Below are positions 37,201 through 45,457 of a stretch of 55,663 nucleotides of DNA, one piece after another. The stretch is taken from contig CALIOL010000014.1 in NCBI GenBank assembly GCA_938044705.1, forward strand, positions 1 to 55,663, read 5' to 3'. The notes below the pieces were generated by a model, which worked only from the letters and a program-made list of their open reading frames with translations, did not search any database and had not been told where the DNA came from. This DNA is from an uncultured Ilumatobacter sp. Its GTDB lineage: Bacteria > Actinomycetota > Acidimicrobiia > Acidimicrobiales > Ilumatobacteraceae. Both the position numbers and the translations under genes were made by a program. Each line of letters opens with the position of its first letter. The stretch's first letter is position 1.

Positions 37201-40200
37201 CTGGTCGGAGTCCCGCAAGTTCCCGTCGCGGTCTTCCTCGACAACAACGGGAACGGCGTTCTCGACGCTGACGACATCTTCGTCCAGGAAACGGTGACCG
37301 ACTCCGCTCCGGGGTTCGAAGGCCAGTACCTGTTCTCGGACCTGCCCGCTGGTGACTACTTCGTGGCGTTCGCTCCGCCGAGTGACTGGGTTGTCAGCCC
37401 CGCATTCCAGGGTGGCGACACCGCGGTGGACTCCAACGGCACCGAAGCACCTGCGTTCCCGACCACCCTGTGGGACCCGGCTGCCGTCAACGGACCACTC
37501 TTCGACGACATCTTCGTCTCCGACGTCGTCAACCTCGGACCCGACAACTCATCGGTCGACACACCGAACGACCTGACCATCGACCTCGGTCTCTGGCGTC
37601 CGGACCCCGCGATCGACATCGAGAAGGCCACGAACGCTGCTGATGCGGACGCCCCGACCGTCGATGAGGACGCTGATGTCCCGCCCGGTCGGTTCATCCC
37701 AGAAGGCGAAGACGTCACATGGAGCTACGTGGTCACGAACACGGGCAACACCGTGCTCGACAACGTGGCCATCACCGATGACAACGGCACCCCCGACCCC
37801 GCTGACGACCTGTCGACCTCGCTCGGCACGATCACCTGTCCGCTGACGACCCTCGCTCCGGACGAGTCGATGACGTGTACGTCGACGACTCCCGTCGCGG
37901 CGATCGCGGGTCAGTACACCAACACCGCCGACGTGATCGGTGACCCGGTGCTCCCCGACATCCCGTGGAGCGAGGATTCCTACGCCGACCTGGAACGCCT
38001 GGACGGCACGCCGTTCTACGACGCAGACGGCGAGATCGTTCCGGTCGCCGACGACGATCCGTCGAACTACTTCGGCGCGATCGCGACGGTCGACATCGAA
38101 AAGTCGACCAACGGTGTTGCGGCCGACGGCGTCGGATCCGAACCGGCTGGCCCGGTCGTGCCCGTGCTCGACGCGGTGCAGTGGACCTACGTGGTCACGA
38201 TTCCTGCGCCGGGCAACGTTCCACTCGCCGAGGTCGTACTGATCGACGACAACGGCACGCCGGCGGACACTTCCGATGACCTGACCACTGCGAACGGAGA
38301 CTTCACCTTCGTCGGCGGCGACTCCAACGACAACGGGCTGCTCGACGTCGATGAGACGTGGACCTACACCGCCGATGCTCCCGACGGCGCAGTCCTCGGC
38401 ATCTACGAGAACACCGCCGACGTCATCGGGACGCCGGTGACACCTGACGGCACGCCCATCGAGAACCCCGACGGCACACCGATGGAACAGCCTGAAGACG
38501 ACGACCCATCTCACTACTACGGCATCGCGGTGCCGGCGATCGACATCGAGAAGTCGACCAACGGCGTTGCTGCCGATCTTCCGGGCACCGACCCGGCCGG
38601 CCCGGAGATCCTTGCTGGCTCGGATGTGACGTGGACGTACGTCATCGCCAACATCGGCAACGTCGACCTCGAGGTCACAGGATTCGTCGACGACCAGATC
38701 GGTGCGATCTCGGCGTGCGAGGAAGACGCCACCGAATCCGTGTTCCCGGTGATCCTCGCGCCGACCGAATCGGTGACGTGCACCTTCACCGCTCCCAACG
38801 GAGCAGCAATCGGTGAGTACATCAACATCGCTGACGTGACAGGCACCCCGCTCGACCCAGACGGCAACGAGATCACCGAGAACGTGACGCCCGACGGGCC
38901 GATCCCGGTCGATCCTCCAGAAGACGACGATCCGTCCAACTACACGGGCGTCGGTACTCCAGGCATCGACATCGAGAAGACCACCAACGGTTTCCAGGCC
39001 GACGACCCGACCGGCGACCAGACCGACATCAACAACACGGTGCCGTACGTCGAACTCGACGACCAGGTCACCTGGGAGTACGTCATCACCAACACCGGCG
39101 ACTTCGCGCTGCTCGTCGACGAGTTCTCCGACGACCAGATCGTCGACGTCTCCACCCTGTGCGTCGAGCCTGATCTGTTCCCCGTCACGCTGCAACCGAC
39201 AGAGTCGGTCACCTGCACGGTGATCGGCGTTGCGACAGCGCAGCCCGGCGATCTCTACATCAACGTCGCTGACGTGATCGGGGTCGCGGTCGACCCCAGC
39301 GGCGACCCAATCGTCGACCAGGACGGCAATGACCCGTTCGTCGACCCGGAAGGCGAGTCGACGATCATCGACGACGACCCGAGCGCCTACTTCGGTGCAG
39401 GGCCCGGCATCGACCTCGAGAAGTCGACCAACGGGTTCGACGCCGACACGGGCACCGGGCCGTTCGTCGCCCTGGGTGGCCAGGTCACCTGGGTCTATGA
39501 CATCACGAACACCGGTAACACCGACCTCGTCGGGCTCGTCGTGACCGACTCGGTCGAAGGCGAGATCTGCCGAATCGACTTCCTCGCGATCGGCGAGACC
39601 CAGTCCTGCGAGCTGGTGCTCGAAGCTTCCACCCTCGTGGGCCAATACGCGAACGGATCGAACGTGGTCGCACAGCCCGTCGACCAATTCGGCGAACCGA
39701 TCGTCGACCCGGTCACCGGTGAGCCTGTCGACCCGATCGGCGACTCGGACCCATCTCACTACTTCGGCGCAGAGCCCGGCATCGACATCGAGAAGTCGAC
39801 CAACGGCGAAGATGCCGACACGGGTACGGGACCGTTCATCGCGCTCGGCGCTGAGGTGACGTGGACCTACGTCGTGACCAACACCGGAAACGTTCCGCTG
39901 ACCGGCATCGTCGTCATCGACGACCAGGAGGGCGAGATCTGCACGATCCCGCTGCTGTTGGCAGGAGAGACCGAGACGTGCGAGTCCTTCATGCCGGCCG
40001 ACACCATCGGCCAGTACGAGAACCTCGGTGAGGTCGTCGGCACCCCATCGTTCCCGATCGACCCCGATGGTGATCCCACGGATCCGGAGAACTATGACCC
40101 GATCGTCGACCCGGAGTCGGGCGACCCGATTCCGGACGTCGACGACGAGGATCCGAGCCACTACTTCGGCATCAACCCCGGCGTCGACATCGAGAAGACG

Positions 40201-40785
40201 ACCAACGGCGAGGACGCCGACGTCGAAGGCAGCGGTCCGATCGTCGATGAAGGCGAGACCGTGGCGTGGGTGTACACGATCACCAACGTCGGTGACACGC
40301 CGTTGATCGATCTCGAGGTGGCCGATGACGTCGAAGGCGACATCTGCGTGATCCCGCTGCTTCTGCCTGGCGATTCGACCACGTGCACTGCGTTCGGTTT
40401 CGGCGGTCGTCAGAACTACCGCAACGTCGGCAGCGTGACCGGCACCCCGGCTGGGCCGGTCGACCCTGACGGTGATCTGTCGGATCCCGACAACTACGAG
40501 CCCATCGACACCGACCCGGTCACGGACGACGACCCGAGCGGCTACTCGGTCGGGATCGTGCTGGACACGACGCTGCCGGAGCCCCCGCAGCCCGCACTGC
40601 CCGACCCGACGCCGCCTGTGCTTCCGGACCCCAATCCGACCACGGGTCCTGACGCCCTTCCCGAGACCGGTGCCAACAGCACCTTCCGGCTGCTGACCGG
40701 TGGACTCGGCTTGCTCGCCGCTGGACTCCTGCTCCTGGTGGGTACTCGTCGTCGTCGAGACCGCGAGGTCATCGCGGCGCAGTGA
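34294..40785 (+). CDS. Giant LPETG cell-wall-anchored surface protein with DUF11-like repeats
   Basis: 2163 residues from ATG 34294; the track start at 34114 adds a non-signal extension. A signal peptide (TARLIAALAVAAAMLVIPAGSVFA) leads into several DUF11/Ig-like domains, a SdrD-B-like domain (FFLGDQVWYDENYDGTQDEG, near residue 949) with DxNxDG-type Ca-binding loops, and seven tandem ~125-160-residue repeats beginning [IV]D[IL]EK(S/T/A)TN (residues ~1107-2086). A Pro-rich wall-spanning segment precedes LPETG (2122-2126), a hydrophobic helix and RRRRDR, a full sortase signal. It is strongly acidic, very Asp-rich. Likely an adhesin or surface-layer stalk. No sortase gene is in the window. Start could be the adjacent ATG 34297. 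Confidence 0.9.
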   Translation: MMQNSHTHKTARLIAALAVAAAMLVIPAGSVFAGEPTLTKSLSQTQPFANDDGTFPSGATVTYEVSIGCNAPGDCDDFELHDLAPTFTDVNGAPGVYEFVSASPGGAGPNFDIDASDPSDIALTFPDGFSAGTSMNIQMTFAIPAGVTPDNTTATNTAIWGEFDDDGNPLPNTVTDTQDVTSRARTSFDVVKTGPATVNPNTPVEFVVSLCGDNPDDPYFGPLDGTVENATLTDQIPAGFVIVDAGGGTDNGDGTVTWDLGDVDLGPGDCVDRTITLEYPATGPITEPIASSNVVVAGGDFPPDGDGNPGSGDVPFVIDNPSPGEPGIDKRAGRPYVDLDLNDGATGDDGDSFSSYYLQPENTGEGVIFDAILTDPIPDRFAVTRFDTGTWPTGPTGPNDDSLVEFVFTFLDGSSQSIFADGVTGQSVDIADEIGNPLVQVAVNYGDLPAGWVQNGGEGRSELYGYFIDPGRSGGDPIDFDDAASVAVVNTATLVGTVVDPVTGDLVSASDSDTATINIESPQPHPAVFKSVSAAGNTFGNGVFPSNDDETTTLTWTVRIQNHWTATEVYPDPVIVDLLPTLTPNALGQGGLSDAYDFTVNTPAGVTCPVVPADGGSVANTATGLDDTVLIWECTGDLARTENITITFKTDVEAGTPPQSILNRDYTTTNALTDDGSGQYFSAWNGGAFFGEWQDDVDDLDGDGDTTDRIRTDVASIEVLDFVFLESVKQVRGGPDAECNGDSFPPAGQDNTTYGIGRCTRPGGIVDYEMVVTNRGNTDIVNLMVMDIFPAVGDSFVVPNQNTGAVGPRNSAFDTYLTGPVTSPDPNVVVEYSVEQEPCRYDDFYPSNAGAAEVPGCSPANWTTTPPSPISSARAIRISYVDPATGDVAVLEIDDTFVLEWPMRASVAAQTDDIATNAFGWSAQSATSDTVNTAGPAPVDISVAALDDFFLGDQVWYDENYDGTQDEGPLVGVPQVPVAVFLDNNGNGVLDADDIFVQETVTDSAPGFEGQYLFSDLPAGDYFVAFAPPSDWVVSPAFQGGDTAVDSNGTEAPAFPTTLWDPAAVNGPLFDDIFVSDVVNLGPDNSSVDTPNDLTIDLGLWRPDPAIDIEKATNAADADAPTVDEDADVPPGRFIPEGEDVTWSYVVTNTGNTVLDNVAITDDNGTPDPADDLSTSLGTITCPLTTLAPDESMTCTSTTPVAAIAGQYTNTADVIGDPVLPDIPWSEDSYADLERLDGTPFYDADGEIVPVADDDPSNYFGAIATVDIEKSTNGVAADGVGSEPAGPVVPVLDAVQWTYVVTIPAPGNVPLAEVVLIDDNGTPADTSDDLTTANGDFTFVGGDSNDNGLLDVDETWTYTADAPDGAVLGIYENTADVIGTPVTPDGTPIENPDGTPMEQPEDDDPSHYYGIAVPAIDIEKSTNGVAADLPGTDPAGPEILAGSDVTWTYVIANIGNVDLEVTGFVDDQIGAISACEEDATESVFPVILAPTESVTCTFTAPNGAAIGEYINIADVTGTPLDPDGNEITENVTPDGPIPVDPPEDDDPSNYTGVGTPGIDIEKTTNGFQADDPTGDQTDINNTVPYVELDDQVTWEYVITNTGDFALLVDEFSDDQIVDVSTLCVEPDLFPVTLQPTESVTCTVIGVATAQPGDLYINVADVIGVAVDPSGDPIVDQDGNDPFVDPEGESTIIDDDPSAYFGAGPGIDLEKSTNGFDADTGTGPFVALGGQVTWVYDITNTGNTDLVGLVVTDSVEGEICRIDFLAIGETQSCELVLEASTLVGQYANGSNVVAQPVDQFGEPIVDPVTGEPVDPIGDSDPSHYFGAEPGIDIEKSTNGEDADTGTGPFIALGAEVTWTYVVTNTGNVPLTGIVVIDDQEGEICTIPLLLAGETETCESFMPADTIGQYENLGEVVGTPSFPIDPDGDPTDPENYDPIVDPESGDPIPDVDDEDPSHYFGINPGVDIEKTTNGEDADVEGSGPIVDEGETVAWVYTITNVGDTPLIDLEVADDVEGDICVIPLLLPGDSTTCTAFGFGGRQNYRNVGSVTGTPAGPVDPDGDLSDPDNYEPIDTDPVTDDDPSGYSVGIVLDTTLPEPPQPALPDPTPPVLPDPNPTTGPDALPETGANSTFRLLTGGLGLLAAGLLLLVGTRRRRDREVIAAQ
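37612..40551 (+). repeat. Seven tandem DUF11-like coding repeats
   Basis: Repeats begin near 37612, 38089, 38539, 38964, 39409, 39781 and 40183. Each opens with text like IDIEKSTNG-DAD, continues VTW-YV(I/V)TNTGN, has a Cys pair in the later members (GEICTIPLLLAGETETC), and ends DDDPS-YFG. At DNA level the openings are near-identical (cgacatcgagaagtcgacc), which gives scope for recombination between units. Copies 5-7 are shorter and more alike than 1-4. Confidence 0.85.
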
Positions 40786-40802
40786 GTCGGCGGTGCCCGG
40801 CG

Positions 40803-41309
40803 CTATGGCGTTCGCTCGTCGACCGACAGTGACTTCCAGAAGACGACCTTGTCGTCATCTGGGCCGTAGAACTGGCGGATGCGAGCTTCCTCGTCGTAGC
40901 CCCGCGCTCGGTAGAAGTCAGGCGTGCGTGCGTACTGATCGGTCGAGGATGTCTCGACGACCAGCACGCGTGCGACGTCCTCGCCGCGTTTCGTCAACTC
41001 GTTCTCGATGTGCGCGATCAGCGTGGCGCCGAGCCCCCGACTCTGCCGTGAGGGGGTCACGGCGATGAAGTACAGGTTCCACATCCGGTCAGCGAAAGGT
41101 TCGGGCGCGTAGTTCGCAGCCGCCACCACGACGCCGTCATCCTCAACGACGAGCCACTGGTGTTCTTCGAGGGTCGCGTCGAAGAAGCCACCGAGCATCT
41201 CATCGAAGAATCCGACCTCCTCGACATCGAACATCTCGGCGTCGACCGCGATGGTTTTGATGACTTCGACATCCGCATGGGTGGCGGATCGGATCATGGG
41301 CGTGCTCAT
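40803..41309 (-). CDS. GNAT-family N-acetyltransferase
   Basis: 168 residues from ATG 41309 (track start four codons earlier). The acetyl-CoA-binding motif A reads LYFIAVTPSRQSRGLGATLIAHIE (R/Q-x-x-G-x-G/A type), followed by ARVLVVETSSTDQYARTPDFYRARGY, typical of GNAT proteins acting on small molecules or protein termini. A TATGGT hexamer lies 7 bases before the chosen ATG. It converges on the giant surface-protein gene (17 bp). Substrate unknown. Confidence 0.88.
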   Translation of the reverse strand: MSTPMIRSATHADVEVIKTIAVDAEMFDVEEVGFFDEMLGGFFDATLEEHQWLVVEDDGVVVAAANYAPEPFADRMWNLYFIAVTPSRQSRGLGATLIAHIENELTKRGEDVARVLVVETSSTDQYARTPDFYRARGYDEEARIRQFYGPDDDKVVFWKSLSVDERTP

Positions 41310-41363
41310 CGCCGCGACCATACGACGAGCTCGCTGTCGTCAGCCCGTCGGTTTCGGTGGCGG

Positions 41364-41900
41364 TCAGCCCACGTCGTCGAGGCCACTCGACCCGAAGCCG
41401 CTCTCGAGTTCGACGATCATCCGGTCGACCGCGGGCAACTGCAGGAAGACGTCGACGTCCAGGGCGTCGCCGGATGCAGCAGCCCGTTCGAGCGTCTGTC
41501 GGAATTCGTCGATGCTTCGATCTCGTGCGGCGATCTCGTCGTCGGTGTCGTCGGGTTGGGTGCGACGCGTTCGCAGCGACGAGGCGGTTGCTTCCCAGTC
41601 GTCGAGCGCTTGCAAGACGAATGCACGCTGTAGCTCGTCGCTGAAATACACCGTTGCGAGGGTTTGGTACAGCGCGACCTCGGCTGCGCTGAGCGCCGTG
41701 TCGTCGTTCAGGTCCTCGGCGGTGAGCTGTGAGAAGAGCCCATCGCGTAGGTCGAGCTCGTCGGCGGTGCCAGCGTTCAGGTCGGCGACGCTCAGTGAGG
41801 AGGCGTCGCTGCTGCTGCACCCGGCGATGCCCAGAGCAATCGCGAAGGCGACACAGGCCGCGGCTCGGCGAGTCCGGGTTGATGGTGCAGTCGAGAACAT
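41364..41900 (-). CDS. Lipoprotein of unknown function, paralogue of the C-terminus of the next gene
   Basis: 178 residues from ATG 41900 with a lipoprotein signal (AAACVAFAIALGIAGC, lipobox IAGC). The mature part is acidic and helical. Its last ~85 residues, ALDDWEATASSLRTRR...AARDRSIDEFRQTL...DVDVFLQLPAVDRMIVEL, align with the end of the 655-residue protein encoded just upstream (NALDDWEATAAGLRTGM...AARDRRIDEIQREL...DVEIFLDLPEVRDIVVEL). The two genes are co-directional, 60 bp apart. I recognise no family. The shared module suggests the pair interact or bind the same partner. Confidence 0.75.
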   Translation of the reverse strand: MFSTAPSTRTRRAAACVAFAIALGIAGCSSSDASSLSVADLNAGTADELDLRDGLFSQLTAEDLNDDTALSAAEVALYQTLATVYFSDELQRAFVLQALDDWEATASSLRTRRTQPDDTDDEIAARDRSIDEFRQTLERAAASGDALDVDVFLQLPAVDRMIVELESGFGSSGLDDVG

Positions 41901-41960
41901 AGGAGACCATTGTGGCAAGTGGCCGATCCGCGTCGGTGACGGCAGGTACGACACCACGGG

Positions 41961-43928
41961 TCAGCTGCGCGCGCCGTTCGCGGACAGCGTCACCTTGTCG
42001 AACAACTCGACGACGATGTCGCGTACCTCGGGCAGATCGAGGAAGATCTCGACGTCGACGGGTGGTGCCCCGATCTCGAGACTTGCTTCGAGTTCCCGTT
42101 GGATCTCGTCGATCCGGCGGTCTCTCGCGGCGAGGTCCGCCGGCGAGTCGTTCCCGTGCGTCATGCCGGTGCGAAGACCCGCCGCGGTCGCCTCCCAGTC
42201 GTCGAGAGCGTTGCGCACGATCTGGTCGTGGAACTTGTCGGTGGCATAGATCGTCAGCAAAGCTGCCTCGACGGCGATCGCGTCGATCTGTTCGGCAGCA
42301 TCGAGAGGTCCTCGGTCGGCGCTCACCGTACGTTCGACGAACGACGTGAACCCCTGCCGGATGATCAGTTTCGTGACCTGCCCGCCTGGGAGCGGGAGCA
42401 AGCCGAATGCTTGCCCGAGCGCCTTGCGCCAGATCGCAGCGCGCTCCTCGCGACCGCCCACGACGTTCTCGATCGCGGCCGTCGCAGGGCCGAGGACGCC
42501 GTCGAGGAGCTGACCGATCTCGATGTCGGGGCGTCGTCCCGAACCGAACTCGCCCGGGTCGAACTCGTCGAAGCGTGCGAGTGCTCCGCTCAGGATCAGC
42601 GCAAGAGCGGTCTCCACTTCCTCGGTGGTCATGTCGTTGAAGATGTCGAAGTACAGATCGCCGATCTGCTCGTCGCTGAAGGGTGTCTCCGAGTTCGGGT
42701 AGGCGCCGGTCACTACCGGGAGGTACGGCGCAAGCGCTTCGAGGACCCCGAGCCCGCTGACTTTGAAGTCGTGGTCGAGGAGCAGACGGACGAGATCGAA
42801 CACCACCCCGTCGCCGGTCTGATTTCGATTCGCGTCGATCTCGACGAGCTCTGATTGCGGGGTCTGATCGATGATGCGCTGGATCACGTCACCGAGCGCC
42901 TCCGACACTTCAGCGCCCATGACGTCGTTACGAACCCTGGTTTCGATCAGGTCGCCGAGCAGTTGTTCCCCGCCTTCCACGAAGCCGTCCGGGCCGTAGA
43001 TGTATCGCGTGACGAGGCGAGGGTTTCCTCCGAACAACACTGCGACGAGTGACTCGGTCTTGGTCGGAAGGCCCGGGTACGCAACGTTGGTCGGCCGCAT
43101 CGTGTCGAGGTGGAGATCACGATCCTCGAGCTCGCGCAGCGCCGCGAGCAGTTGATCGGCCAAGTCGTCCGGGAGGTTGTCGACTCGAGCGAGTCCTGCG
43201 AGCGGAGCGACGTATCGCAGGATCGGCCACTCGCCAGCGTCGTCGATGACCTGTTCGATCACTGCTGATGCACCGGGCCGCTTGACGGCCTGGGTGACGA
43301 TCAAGCCGAATGCCTCGATGACCGCCGGCAGGTCGGGTTCGAGTCGCGGGTGATCCGGGGCCTCCAATACCGGGTACGGGTAGCCGAGGTCGTGGAGGCG
43401 GGCGTAGAACGCGGTGACCCCGTCTGGCCCGAGGGCTTCGATCACCTCGGCGGAGAGCTCGGTGTTCATGGCGATCTCTTCGAACGCGTTCGTGAGCACG
43501 CCGAGGTCGAGGAGCTGTTGTACCGATGGGTCGCCGTCGAGGATCTCTTCGATCTTGTCCGCGATCTCCTCGCCGGTGATGTCGTCGTCACCCGGGAACA
43601 AGGAGGACAGCGCGCTGAAGGGTTGAAACGTCAATGTCCCGGGCTCCGGGCCATCCTCGGAACGGTTCCAACTGCTGCTGCTCCCGCCGGCACCACGGAA
43701 TCCGTACACGGGAGCCGCCCCTGACAGGGCGGTGCTGGACAGAATGGTCCGAATCGCAGGAACCCAGCCGGCTTCGAGCACGAACTGAAGATTCCTGATG
43801 GCCGTGATCGCCTCCGACGCGGCCGGGTCGCTCGACGCGATGCCGCGCAGCGACGTGACGGCAGCAGTGGCCCTGTCGTCGAGGGCGGTCAATGCGCCGG
43901 GTTCGTATCCGTGACTCGCTGCTGTCAT
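41961..43928 (-). CDS. Large helical protein of unknown function
   Basis: 655 residues, no signal peptide or clear membrane helix, mainly helical, acidic. The N-terminal ~70 residues (ALDDRATAAVTSLRGIASSDPAASEAITAIRNLQFVLEAGWVPAIRTIL) look like a helical bundle. Middle segments such as TAFYARLHDLGYPYPVLE and ILRYVAPLAGLA weakly resemble actinobacterial scaffold proteins linked to ESX/WXG-type effectors (DUF6571-like), but I cannot confirm that. A Gly/Leu-rich stretch (KALGQAFGLLPLPGGQVTKLIIRQGF) precedes the C-terminal module shared with the lipoprotein gene at 41364. Divergent from the acyl-CoA dehydrogenase (134 bp). Possibly an exported effector or structural protein; unproven. Confidence 0.7.
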   Translation of the reverse strand: MTAASHGYEPGALTALDDRATAAVTSLRGIASSDPAASEAITAIRNLQFVLEAGWVPAIRTILSSTALSGAAPVYGFRGAGGSSSSWNRSEDGPEPGTLTFQPFSALSSLFPGDDDITGEEIADKIEEILDGDPSVQQLLDLGVLTNAFEEIAMNTELSAEVIEALGPDGVTAFYARLHDLGYPYPVLEAPDHPRLEPDLPAVIEAFGLIVTQAVKRPGASAVIEQVIDDAGEWPILRYVAPLAGLARVDNLPDDLADQLLAALRELEDRDLHLDTMRPTNVAYPGLPTKTESLVAVLFGGNPRLVTRYIYGPDGFVEGGEQLLGDLIETRVRNDVMGAEVSEALGDVIQRIIDQTPQSELVEIDANRNQTGDGVVFDLVRLLLDHDFKVSGLGVLEALAPYLPVVTGAYPNSETPFSDEQIGDLYFDIFNDMTTEEVETALALILSGALARFDEFDPGEFGSGRRPDIEIGQLLDGVLGPATAAIENVVGGREERAAIWRKALGQAFGLLPLPGGQVTKLIIRQGFTSFVERTVSADRGPLDAAEQIDAIAVEAALLTIYATDKFHDQIVRNALDDWEATAAGLRTGMTHGNDSPADLAARDRRIDEIQRELEASLEIGAPPVDVEIFLDLPEVRDIVVELFDKVTLSANGARS

Positions 43929-44062
43929 GGCCCTTCGGATTCGTCAGAGGATCGCAGTCGATCGATGGTGTCGGGACCGAAACCGGCCCACCTCCGCAGT
44001 GGGTCGTGACACGCCGAAAGGGGAAATCGGCATCGAACGTCACACCGAAGTCGGGGGACACG

Positions 44063-45433
44063 ATGGGACCCGTCGCGACGGCGATCACTATGTTCGAGCG
44101 AATGGCAGCACTCGAATCCACCGTGGACATGTACGACCTTCGGATGTCGGAAGGCGTTCGGCCTCTCTATGAGAAGGTGAAGGCGTTCATCGCCGAAGAA
44201 GTCACGCCGATGTCGGAGAAGTTCTTCAAGCTCGGTGAAGGCCGCGCCGACCCGTGGTCCTATGCGCCCGGCCAGCTCGAAGCGCTGCAGGAAGTGAAGG
44301 ACAAGGCGAAGGCCAACGGCCTGTGGAACTTCTTCCTCCCCGATGCCGAGACCGGCGAGGGCCTCTCCAACCTCGACTACGCCTATATCGCGATCGAGCT
44401 GGGCAAGAACCCGCTCGCATCGGAATCGATGAACTGTGCCGCACCTGACACCGGCAACATGGAGGTGCTCGAGCGCGTCGGCACCGAAGCACAAAAGGAG
44501 CAGTGGCTCAAGCCGCTCCTCGCCGGTGAGATCCGTTCCGCCTATGCGATGACCGAGCCCGACGTTGCATCCTCAGACGCGAAGAACGTTGCCTGCAAGG
44601 CCGAACGTGACGGCGACGAGTGGCTGATCAACGGTGAGAAGTACTACATCTCCGGTGCTGGTGACCCTCGCTGCAAGATCATGATCACCATGGTGCAGAC
44701 CAGCCCCGACGGCCCGCCGCACCAGCGTCAGAGCCAGATCCTCGTCCCGATCGATACCCCCGGTGTCCAGATCCTCGGCCCGATGCACGTGTTCGGCAAG
44801 GACGACGCCCCGCATGGCCACATGCACATCAAGTTCGACAACGTTCGCGTCCCGTACGAGAACGTGCTGCTCGGCGAAGGCCGTGGGTTCGAGATCAGCC
44901 AGGTCCGCCTCGGCCCTGGCCGAATCCACCACTGCATGCGCGCGATCGGCCAGGCCGAGAAGGCGCTCGAAATGATGGTGTCGCGTGGGCTCAGCCGCGA
45001 TGGCTTCGGCAAGCCGCTGGCCAAGCTCGGTGGCAACACCGAGATGATCGCGAAGGCCCGCATCGAGATCGAGTCCATGCGTCGCATGGTGCTCACCGCA
45101 GCAAACGCGATGGACAAGCTCGGCAACTCCGAAGCCCGTGTCTGGGTGTCGGCGGTGAAGGCCATGGTGCCGATCCGTGTCTGCGAGATCATCGACCAGG
45201 CCATCCAGATGCACGGCGCGACCGGCGTGTCGCAGTGGACGCCGCTTGCGGACATGTACACCAGCCAGCGCACCCTGCGTCTCGCGGACGGCCCGGACGA
45301 AGTCCACTGGATGGTCGTGGGTCGCAAGGAAGTCAACGACGGGGAAGAGAAGGCGGCCAGCTACAACCCCAAGGAGACGTACCTGGCCAACGAGAGCGCC
45401 GTCAAAGAGGGCGCGTTCTCCGGCCCGGCGTGA
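44063..45433 (+). CDS. Acyl-CoA dehydrogenase family protein
   Basis: 456 residues from ATG 44063 (GGGGGA ribosome site). The FAD/acyl-CoA fold is clear: N-terminal helices (VRPLYEKVKAFIAEEVTPMSEKFF), the flavin-binding AYAMTEPDVASSDAKN and YYISGAGDPRC stretches, and the C-terminal helical domain with IDQAIQMHGATGVSQWTPLADMYTSQRTLRLADGPDEVH. This ending is typical of the ACAD10/11-like, long-chain branch. It would introduce the alpha-beta double bond in an acyl-CoA, passing electrons to ETF. Met codons at 44090, 44102 and 44129 are alternative starts. The GH36-like gene follows at 24 bp but a functional link is not apparent. Confidence 0.92.
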   Translation: MGPVATAITMFERMAALESTVDMYDLRMSEGVRPLYEKVKAFIAEEVTPMSEKFFKLGEGRADPWSYAPGQLEALQEVKDKAKANGLWNFFLPDAETGEGLSNLDYAYIAIELGKNPLASESMNCAAPDTGNMEVLERVGTEAQKEQWLKPLLAGEIRSAYAMTEPDVASSDAKNVACKAERDGDEWLINGEKYYISGAGDPRCKIMITMVQTSPDGPPHQRQSQILVPIDTPGVQILGPMHVFGKDDAPHGHMHIKFDNVRVPYENVLLGEGRGFEISQVRLGPGRIHHCMRAIGQAEKALEMMVSRGLSRDGFGKPLAKLGGNTEMIAKARIEIESMRRMVLTAANAMDKLGNSEARVWVSAVKAMVPIRVCEIIDQAIQMHGATGVSQWTPLADMYTSQRTLRLADGPDEVHWMVVGRKEVNDGEEKAASYNPKETYLANESAVKEGAFSGPA

Positions 45434-45457
45434 CACTGAGCAGCTGACTGCCAGCTC

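Noticed and set aside
35815-37218. 467-codon minus-strand ORF, also antisense to the surface-protein gene
   Set aside because: Same cause; no start signal, no recognisable domain, overlaps a well-supported gene entirely.
37549-40161. 870-codon minus-strand ORF under the surface-protein gene
   Set aside because: It is the antisense frame of Asp/Thr-rich repeats, whose GAC/ATC-type codons avoid stops on the other strand. Its translation is Val/Asp/Arg-rich with no domain, and the plus-strand protein has a signal peptide and LPETG tail.
37612-40551. Possible CRISPR or tandem DNA array because openings recur every 370-480 bp
   Set aside because: The repeats are coding, in frame, long and diverged between units; there are no short repeat/spacer pairs.
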